From Thermodesulfobacteriota bacterium (lineage in GTDB: Bacteria > Desulfobacterota_D > UBA1144 > Nemesobacterales > UBA2774): 6,392 nucleotides of DNA. The notes under the pieces were generated by a model. The model was not told the DNA's origin. It searched no databases and saw only the letters and a list, made by a program, of their open reading frames with translations. The stretch is taken from positions 1 through 6,392 of the forward strand of contig JBCCIH010000146.1 of NCBI GenBank assembly GCA_039028315.1, written 5' to 3'. The translations under genes were made by a program, and so were the position numbers. Positions 1-4,614 of the stretch are shown piece by piece; position 1 is the stretch's first letter; every line of letters starts with the position of its first letter.

Positions 1-1515
1 CTCAAGGACGATCTTAGGCACATTGAATCTATCAAAGGCTCAGCCTTTTTTTCCTTTTTAAACTTTAAAGGACCTGTCAATGATTCAGAAAAATGGGAAA
101 TAGGTGCAGAGGGAAACATAAACACAGTAGAATTAGGCTTACAGGGGCTTGATACTGATATGACAATTTCTGAGGCGCAGATTAAAACCACAACTCAGGA
201 ACTGGCGATTACAGAAACAACAGTTGATATTAAAGATAGTAAAATGACTGTGGGTGCAGTTCTCACAAACTATCTTACAGATTGGCTTAAACTCCAGATG
301 GATTTTTACGGCAATATGCTAGCAGAGGAAGCAAAGGTGTTCTCAGATTATTTCAACGTTCCAACTCAGCTGAATTTTAACAGCCCTGTGGAGATTGCAG
401 AGTCAAATATTGTGCTTAAGAAAAAACCTGCGGTTAATAGCCAGGTTGTGGTAACACAATTAACTCCTAATGGTACACCTGTGACCAAGGAGCTAGACCT
501 AAATATAAATATAGTTGCAGGGTCAATGAACTGGGCGGATTCAGAGCCTAAGGCTCCTACCCAACAGCCAGCAAATGAGTTGCCACCTGCGGCGCCTGGG
601 GTATCAGAAGAAAAAAAGAGCAAGACCGCTCTGAACGGAAAAGTAAACATAAAGTCTGATCATTTTGAGTTTAAAGGTTACAACTGGGATACCGTAAAAG
701 CAGAAGTTGCGTTCTTAGAAAACCAGATAGATGTAAACGTTAATCAGGCAAATCTATGCGGAATATCAACACCTGGTGTGCTAGAGGTAGCAAGCCCTAC
801 ATTAAAACTGCAATTTGAGCCATTTTCTGAAGAGGCGAATTTAGCAGAAGCAATTAAGTGTCTGTTTGATAAAGCTGGAATAATAACAGGTGACTTTGAT
901 TTTGGAGGAACTTTAAACTCCAACAGCGATATTGAAGATGTTTTGATGGCAATTGAGGGTGAGCTTGAGATGACTTCAAGTGAGGGAAGGGTAAGTAAGT
1001 ACGGTGGGCTGGCCCGCTTCCTCTCCGCGCTTAATTTTGGGGAGATGTTTAGAGGAAACAACATAGACTATGAAGACGGCGGATTCCCATATGAATTTAT
1101 AAAAGCCAGTGCAAATATCGAAGAAGGGAAATTAATAATTAGAGAAGCCGCTATGGACGGCCCATCATTAAAAGTAGTCTGTGACGGCAGTGTTGATCTT
1201 ATCAATAACCAAGTTGATTTAAAAGTGATTGTAATTCCAGTCCTTGCGGTCGACTCGGTTATAGAAAAAATACCTATCATCAGCATGCTTTTAGGAAAAG
1301 ATGTAGTTTCTATACCTATACGTGTTACTGGTGATATCTCAGATCCTACGATAGAGGAGCTCTCTCCTCATACCATTGGGGCCGGTCTTCTAGGTATTAT
1401 CAAACAAACCCTAAACATACCGGTAACTCTGGTTAAACCTTTGAACTCGGGTAAGAAAAAAGAAACCACTGAAACCGACCCTGCTGAGGTAGCTGGAGAA
1501 TCAACTGACGAATAG
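1..1515 (+). CDS. AsmA-like outer-membrane-biogenesis family protein, C-terminal part (5' truncated by window edge)
   Basis: The reading frame is open from base 1 and runs 504 residues to the TAG at 1513-1515, so the Met at 160 is internal and the true start is outside the window. The sequence is a long series of short beta-strand-like segments of the type seen in AsmA/YhdP/TamB relatives. The last ~190 residues (about 295-480 of the visible part) look like an AsmA C-terminal domain: a GxLxxxxG-type strand, a 'GGLARFLSALNFGEMF' helix, a 'GPSLKVVCDGSVDL' strand pair and an ending 'GAGLLGIIKQTLNIPVTLVKPL'-like segment. Residues ~182-208 form a proline- and lysine-rich linker between two beta regions, and the last ~20 residues are charged and probably disordered. 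AsmA-family proteins sit in the inner membrane and span the periplasm, where they affect outer-membrane assembly or lipid transfer. That role is inferred from the family. The N-terminal membrane anchor expected for the family is not visible here. Confidence 0.8.
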   Translation, partial: LKDDLRHIESIKGSAFFSFLNFKGPVNDSEKWEIGAEGNINTVELGLQGLDTDMTISEAQIKTTTQELAITETTVDIKDSKMTVGAVLTNYLTDWLKLQMDFYGNMLAEEAKVFSDYFNVPTQLNFNSPVEIAESNIVLKKKPAVNSQVVVTQLTPNGTPVTKELDLNINIVAGSMNWADSEPKAPTQQPANELPPAAPGVSEEKKSKTALNGKVNIKSDHFEFKGYNWDTVKAEVAFLENQIDVNVNQANLCGISTPGVLEVASPTLKLQFEPFSEEANLAEAIKCLFDKAGIITGDFDFGGTLNSNSDIEDVLMAIEGELEMTSSEGRVSKYGGLARFLSALNFGEMFRGNNIDYEDGGFPYEFIKASANIEEGKLIIREAAMDGPSLKVVCDGSVDLINNQVDLKVIVIPVLAVDSVIEKIPIISMLLGKDVVSIPIRVTGDISDPTIEELSPHTIGAGLLGIIKQTLNIPVTLVKPLNSGKKKETTETDPAEVAGESTDE

Positions 1516-1538
1516 TCAAAACATTGAGCTGCATTTTG

Positions 1539-1967
1539 CTATCTATGTTTCAAGATGTCTCTGATCTCAGTTAATAGAACCTCTTCTTTGGTAGGCTCTG
1601 GTGGAGCTTCAGGAGCTTCCTCTTCTTTTCTCTTCATATTATTAATGCTTCTAATCAATAGAAAAACTGCAAAGGCTACTATTAGAAAGCTTATGATTGT
1701 GTTTATGAACAGACCGTAGTTTATTGTCACGGCTCCTGCTTCTGTAGCTTCTGCTAGGGCTGCGTATGGACCTGGTGGTGTGCCTTCTTTTAGTACTGAG
1801 AATAAGTTTGAGAAATCAACGTCCCCCAAAGCCAAGCCCACTGGCGGCATAATAACATCGCTAACTAAAGATTTTACTATTGTTCCAAAAGCCGCTCCAA
1901 TTATAATACCAACTGCCATATCAACCACATTTCCGCGCATAGCAAATTCTCTAAACTCTTTAAGCAT
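1539..1967 (-). CDS. mscL: Large-conductance mechanosensitive channel MscL
   Basis: This 142-residue protein matches MscL along its whole length (the family is usually 130-150). The N-terminal amphipathic helix has the hallmark 'KEFREFAMRGNVVDMAVG'. TM1 is about residues 15-43, ending in 'IMPPVGLALG'. A periplasmic loop (about 50-84) carries 'GTPPGPYAAL' and is longer than in E. coli. TM2 is about 85-106 ('FLIVAFAVFLLI'), followed by a charged, proline-rich linker and the C-terminal helix 'PTKEEVLLTEIRDILK'. MscL is a homopentameric inner-membrane pore that opens under membrane tension and releases solutes during hypo-osmotic shock. A longer frame begins at TTG 1982, but the Shine-Dalgarno AGGAG at 1974-1978 lies inside that extension. 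It sits 3 bases before ATG 1970 and 6 before ATG 1967, so 1967 is the preferred start; 1970 is possible. The gene converges on the AsmA-like gene with a 23-base gap and has its own upstream promoter. Confidence 0.97.
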   Translation of the reverse strand: MLKEFREFAMRGNVVDMAVGIIIGAAFGTIVKSLVSDVIMPPVGLALGDVDFSNLFSVLKEGTPPGPYAALAEATEAGAVTINYGLFINTIISFLIVAFAVFLLIRSINNMKRKEEEAPEAPPEPTKEEVLLTEIRDILKHR

Positions 1968-2005
1968 CATAGTCTCCTGCAAGATTGGTTTTTAAATTGA
2001 TTTTG

Positions 2006-2034
2006 ATTATCTCATACGGGATTAATTAATTCAA
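2006..2034 (-). promoter_or_regulatory. Probable sigma70-type promoter of mscL
   Basis: On the minus strand, TTGAAT (2034-2029, 4 of 6 matches to the -35 consensus) is followed after exactly 17 bases by GATAAT (2011-2006, 5 of 6 matches to -10). Transcription would start near 1999, giving a leader of about 30 bases before the AGGAG ribosome site. Spacing, orientation and distance to mscL all fit. There is no experimental support. Confidence 0.55.
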
Positions 2035-2059
2035 TATGATTTTAGAACAAGTGTATGAA

Positions 2060-2089
2060 TTAGACTGTATAAAATCTTGCTGATAAAAT
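2060..2089 (+). promoter_or_regulatory. Weak candidate promoter for the SelW-like/aat unit
   Basis: A TTAGAC box (2060-2065) and a TAAAAT box (2084-2089) are separated by 18 bases in the divergent intergenic region, about 30 bases before the TTG start at 2119. A second possible -10, TATAAA, is at 2068-2073 but has no good -35. The region is so AT-rich that such matches are expected by chance, so only the general location of a promoter here is supported. Confidence 0.25.
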
Positions 2090-2118
2090 AATCGTTAGTC
2101 ATTAATTGAGGGGTTAAG

Positions 2119-2397
2119 TTGATTACTTCTAACAAGCTTGAGATTATTTACTGCAAAAAGTGCAATTGGCTAACGCGCTCATCCTGGATGGCGCAGGAGC
2201 TTTTGACCACTTTTAGTGAGGAGCTATCAGAGTTATCCCTTATTCCTGGTTCAGGTGGGATATTTGAGATTAGAGTGAACAAGGATCTTATCTGGTCGTT
2301 AAAGGAAAACGGCAGATTCCCGGATATAAAGGAGCTTAAAATACTTGTCCGTGACCAGATTGCTCCTGATAAATCGTTAGGTCACACAGAGAGGTAA
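2119..2397 (+). CDS. SelW/SelT/SelH-family (Rdx) thioredoxin-fold protein, cysteine form
   Basis: This is a 92-residue protein of the Rdx family, small thioredoxin-like proteins related to selenoprotein W. It opens with a beta strand leading into the redox motif 'YCKKCNW' (Cys12 and Cys15). A helix 'SSWMAQELLTTF' follows, then the family signature 'GSGGIFEI' (about residues 44-51), and the C-terminal 'FPDIKELKILVRDQI' helix and 'LGHTER' tail typical of bacterial members. In selenoprotein homologues the second cysteine is selenocysteine; here it is an ordinary TGC codon. Family members are thought to act in thiol redox reactions, but the substrate is unknown for most bacterial versions. The start is TTG: GAGGGG at 2108-2113 lies 6 bases upstream, and the only later Met (residue 24) would remove the CxxC. 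Only 36 bases separate it from aat downstream on the same strand, so the two are probably co-transcribed. Confidence 0.88.
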   Translation: MITSNKLEIIYCKKCNWLTRSSWMAQELLTTFSEELSELSLIPGSGGIFEIRVNKDLIWSLKENGRFPDIKELKILVRDQIAPDKSLGHTER

Positions 2398-2433
2398 TCT
2401 CAATTTGTTTACGAAAGTGTTTAGATTAGAGTG

Positions 2434-3132
2434 ATGCCAGTTTATATGCTTGATAAAAGAATCGTTTTTCCCGACCCAAGGGAAGCTGAGCCAAACGGTC
2501 TTTTGGCGGTGGGAGGAGACCTTAGCTCTGAGAGACTTCTCTTAGCATACCGTAGTGGTATTTTCCCGTGGTTCTCTGAGGGGGACCCTATTTTGTGGTT
2601 CTCTCCAGATCCAAGACTGGTTATTTTTCTAGATGACCTATATGTTTCCACCAAATTAAAAAAAATAATAAGATCGGGCCAATTTGAAATCAGGATTGAT
2701 GCTGATTTTGAACAAGTTATTGCCCGATGCTCTAAGTCAGAGAGGAGAGGGCAGGACGGGACCTGGATCACAGACGATATGATAAATGCCTATCTTGAGC
2801 TCCATACCAAAGGCTATGCACATAGTGTTGAGACTTATCATGATGGAGAACTTGTCGGGGGTTTATACGGCGTCTCATTGGGAGGGGCTTTTTTTGGAGA
2901 ATCGATGTTTTTTGACATGAGTAATGCATCTAAAGTCGCGCTATATTTTCTTGTAGAAGCTCTTAAGTCATGGAATTTTCAATTTATAGACTCACAGGTT
3001 CCAAACAGCCATATGAAGGCAATGGGCGGTAAAGAACTAAAGAGAGAAGATTTTCTTAAAATGCTGGATAAAGCAATGATGTCTGAAAGCCGGGTCGGGT
3101 CTTGGAACCATGAGCAGTCAATTGAAAAATAG
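2434..3132 (+). CDS. aat: Leucyl/phenylalanyl-tRNA--protein transferase
   Basis: This 232-residue enzyme transfers Leu or Phe from aminoacyl-tRNA to the N-terminal Arg or Lys of proteins, marking them for ClpS/ClpAP degradation (N-end rule; cytoplasmic). Family blocks appear in order: 'FPDP', 'NGLLAVGGDLS', 'AYRSGIFPWF', 'WFSPDPR', 'GTWITDDMINAYLELH', 'GYAHSVE', 'GGLYGVSLGGAFFGESMF', 'SNASKVAL' and 'FIDSQVPNSHMKAMGG'. Counted from the ATG at 2434, the GES glutamate is residue 156 and the aspartate and glutamine of 'DSQ' are 186 and 188, the same numbers as the E. coli catalytic-site residues. Length is also about that of the E. coli enzyme (234). This favours ATG 2434 over the adjacent GTG at 2431. 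The ribosome site is weak (only AGAG/GATTAG-like bases just upstream), so translation may be low or depend on the upstream SelW-like gene 36 bases away. The stop codon lies between the two boxes of the next gene's promoter. Confidence 0.96.
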   Translation: MPVYMLDKRIVFPDPREAEPNGLLAVGGDLSSERLLLAYRSGIFPWFSEGDPILWFSPDPRLVIFLDDLYVSTKLKKIIRSGQFEIRIDADFEQVIARCSKSERRGQDGTWITDDMINAYLELHTKGYAHSVETYHDGELVGGLYGVSLGGAFFGESMFFDMSNASKVALYFLVEALKSWNFQFIDSQVPNSHMKAMGGKELKREDFLKMLDKAMMSESRVGSWNHEQSIEK

Positions 3133-3149
3133 CTACATGCTGGTATAAT
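3122..3149 (+). promoter_or_regulatory. Strong extended -10 promoter for the nucleotidyltransferase gene
   Basis: TTGAAA (3122-3127, 5 of 6 matches to -35) is followed after 16 bases by TATAAT (3144-3149, perfect -10), which is preceded by TGG (extended -10, TGnTATAAT). This is the best sigma70-type match in the window. It overlaps the last codons and stop of aat, with the -35 box inside the coding sequence. Transcription would start near 3156, about 105 bases before the next start codon. Confidence 0.7.
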
Positions 3150-3155
3150 CAGGGC

Positions 3156-3260
3156 TTTATTTTAGTTGGATGTTTAACGGTTGGATGTATTTATTCTGAT
3201 GTACAAAACCCTGCAATATCCATTTTTCAATTTTAAAATTATATATAGAGGAGAATTTAA
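3156..3260 (+). promoter_or_regulatory. Leader region of the nucleotidyltransferase transcript with a 9-base direct repeat and a strong ribosome site
   Basis: The predicted leader is about 105 bases and AT-rich. It holds a direct repeat GTTGGATGT at 3165-3173 and 3180-3188 (period 15). The TGGATGT part of either copy could pair, with one G-U, to ATATCCA at 3216-3222. A 12-base perfect palindrome AATTTTAAAATT lies at 3229-3240. The ribosome site GAGGAGAA (3248-3255) is 5 bases before the ATG and is the best in the window. Whether the repeats are operator half-sites, RNA structure or chance cannot be decided from one sequence. Confidence 0.35.
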
Positions 3261-3719
3261 ATGAGCGAATGGACAGTTACAAATCATGGACATCCTGATA
3301 TTAAGCCCGAGAGCACAAAGAGAGCTATTTTTATCGGCAGATATCAGCCATATCACATAGGCCACGTTAGCCTTGTAAAGCAGAAATTAGATAAAGGTGT
3401 GCCATGTCTTATTATGGTAAGAGATATTCCTCCTGATGAGAAAAACCCATTTACAACAGAGCAGACAGTTGACATGATAAGAAAATATCATGAAAGCAAA
3501 GGCGATGATGTAGTAGTAATGATAATTCCAGATATTGAGTCCGTAAACTGGGGAAGAGGAGTTGGATATGAAATGAATGAGTTCTTCCCACCAGAGAACA
3601 TCGGATGGGTTTCTGCTACAAAGATTAGAGCTTCAATAGGCGAGGGGAACGATGAGTGGAGAGAGCTTGTTGACGAGTCTATTCAGGAAGATGTTGTAAA
3701 ATATCTTAAAGGCGAGTAA
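3261..3719 (+). CDS. HxGH-type nucleotidyltransferase (cytidylyltransferase/NMN adenylyltransferase-like), substrate unknown
   Basis: This 152-residue protein belongs to the nucleotidylyltransferase superfamily that includes NadM, CoaD and cytidylyltransferases. Residues 22-35 contain the nucleotide-binding loop 'GRYQP' and the HxGH signature 'HIGH' (32-35), then a helix. 'VRDIPPDEKNPFTTEQ' (about 53-68) and 'PDIESVNWGRGVGYE' (about 90-104) follow, and 'SATKIR' (118-123) matches the family's second signature (ISxTxxR). Such enzymes join a nucleoside monophosphate from ATP or CTP to a phosphate-containing substrate, releasing pyrophosphate. The layout, including 'NPF', 'PDI' and a final 'W..LV' helix, recalls archaeal NadM. 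However, it is about 20-25 residues shorter, and the segment before the second signature is reduced, so NMN should not be assumed as substrate. The first ~20 residues are a polar extension before the fold begins. The ATG start has a strong GAGGAG site. The gene appears monocistronic, with its own promoter and terminator. Confidence 0.85.
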   Translation: MSEWTVTNHGHPDIKPESTKRAIFIGRYQPYHIGHVSLVKQKLDKGVPCLIMVRDIPPDEKNPFTTEQTVDMIRKYHESKGDDVVVMIIPDIESVNWGRGVGYEMNEFFPPENIGWVSATKIRASIGEGNDEWRELVDESIQEDVVKYLKGE

Positions 3720-3734
3720 TCAGTTCTGAAATAA

Positions 3735-3780
3735 ATAGAGACGGCGAATATACCGTCTCTATAACCTTCTTTATTATTTG
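3735..3780 (+). terminator. Rho-independent terminator of the nucleotidyltransferase gene
   Basis: A perfect 10-base-pair stem, ATAGAGACGG (3735-3744) with CCGTCTCTAT (3753-3762), closes an 8-base loop. A T-rich but interrupted stretch (about 3767-3779) follows. It begins 15 bases after the stop codon. The stem is strong but the T-tract is imperfect and starts a few bases late, so termination may be incomplete. The stem is symmetric, but the opposite strand has no gene that would use it. Confidence 0.75.
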
Positions 3781-3793
3781 TTATTCTTTAAGT

Positions 3794-3812
3794 TATAAAT
3801 ACTAGGTACAAT
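3794..3812 (+). promoter_or_regulatory. AT-rich upstream region of the amidotransferase gene with candidate -10 boxes
   Basis: Two -10-like boxes, TATAAA-type at 3794-3799 and TACAAT at 3807-3812, lie 45-60 bases before the ATG at 3857. No convincing -35 box stands 16-18 bases upstream of either. Because a terminator precedes this gap, a promoter is expected somewhere here, but the exact one is not clear. Confidence 0.25.
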
Positions 3813-3856
3813 ATTTTTTCTTTATACCAAAACATTTAAATAGGAAACTATTTGCA

Positions 3857-4603
3857 ATGCCAAGACTGCTTGTATTTCAACATGTTGCTCACGAGATTTT
3901 AGGAACCTTAGATCCACTTTTAAGGGATGCCGGTTTTAGAATCAAATATGTAAATTTTGAGCGCCACCCCGATGCAGAGCCCAGCCTCACTGGGTATGAC
4001 GGGCTTATAGTGCTTGGCGGTCCAATGAATGTTGACGAGGTAGATGATTATCCTAACTTGGCAACTGAAGTAAAACTTATACAGCAGGCGGTTGACAAAG
4101 AAATGCCAGTTCTAGGGGTTTGCTTAGGTTCTCAGCTATTAGCTAAAGCTCTGGGGGCTAAAGTAAATAAAAATCCTGAGAAAGAGATCGGCTGGTATGA
4201 TGTCACTCCAACAACCGATGGTAGAGATGATGCTCTTATATCAAATTTTTCAGGCACTGAGAAGATATTTCAGTGGCACGGGGACACGTTTGATCTTCCA
4301 AGCGGAGCGGAGCTATTAGCCTCATCGCCGCTTTGTAAAAACCAGGCTTTTAGATACGGCGATAATGTTTATGGTTTTCAGTTTCACCTAGAGGTAGACA
4401 AACCCATGATCGAGCGATGGCTCAGGGTGCCAGAAAATAAAAAAGAGATTGAGGAATTGGGTGGCAAGATTGATCCTGAAGAGATAAAAACGCAGACCCC
4501 GGATCATATTTCGCGTCTGAATGATCTTAGTAACTCTGTATTTGGGAATTTCCTAGAGCTATTTGGATACAATAAAAAACGAAAGACACTGCCTTCAAGA
4601 TAA
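3857..4603 (+). CDS. Stand-alone class I glutamine amidotransferase (GMP synthase GATase-like)
   Basis: This 248-residue protein has a complete triad-type class I glutamine amidotransferase fold. Motifs in order are 'DGLIVLGGPMNV' (about residues 48-59, oxyanion region), the nucleophile elbow 'GVCLGSQ' with Cys89, 'EKEIGWYDV' (about 108-116), 'FQWHGDTFDLPSG' (138-150), and 'GFQFHLEV' with His177 and Glu179. These match the COG0518-type proteins related to the GuaA glutaminase domain but not fused to a synthetase. The family hydrolyses glutamine or a gamma-glutamyl bond; free-standing members may hand ammonia to a partner or hydrolyse gamma-glutamyl compounds. The partner and substrate cannot be read from this sequence, and no synthetase gene is adjacent. 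The C-terminal ~55 residues form a helical extension with a basic tail. The ribosome site is modest (AGGAAA at 3842-3847). The gene converges on the Lon-like gene with an 11-base gap. Confidence 0.9.
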   Translation: MPRLLVFQHVAHEILGTLDPLLRDAGFRIKYVNFERHPDAEPSLTGYDGLIVLGGPMNVDEVDDYPNLATEVKLIQQAVDKEMPVLGVCLGSQLLAKALGAKVNKNPEKEIGWYDVTPTTDGRDDALISNFSGTEKIFQWHGDTFDLPSGAELLASSPLCKNQAFRYGDNVYGFQFHLEVDKPMIERWLRVPENKKEIEELGGKIDPEEIKTQTPDHISRLNDLSNSVFGNFLELFGYNKKRKTLPSR

Positions 4604-4614
4604 GCTTAAGTCTG

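Noticed and set aside
366..1286. Three minus-strand open frames (366-650, 744-1064, 1068-1286) opposite the AsmA-like gene
   Set aside because: They lie fully antisense to a convincing coding sequence, show no recognisable protein family and have no ribosome sites or spacing of an operon.
1510..1545. Possible bidirectional terminator between the AsmA-like gene and mscL (CAAAA/TTTTG pairing)
   Set aside because: The stem is only five A-T-rich pairs with a long loop and no T-tract, so it does not qualify as an intrinsic terminator.
1780..1995. Plus-strand open frame opposite mscL
   Set aside because: It is the shadow of the highly conserved mscL coding sequence and has no family features of its own.
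2442..2771. Minus-strand open frame inside aat
   Set aside because: Antisense to conserved aat motifs, with no independent support.
3150..3213. CAGGG (3150-3154) pairing with CCCTG (3209-3213) as a leader stem
   Set aside because: Only five pairs closing a loop of more than 50 bases; the match is expected by chance.
3174..3365. Minus-strand open frame crossing the nucleotidyltransferase leader and start
   Set aside because: It overlaps the promoter leader and the conserved HxGH region, has no recognisable product and opposes a well-supported gene.
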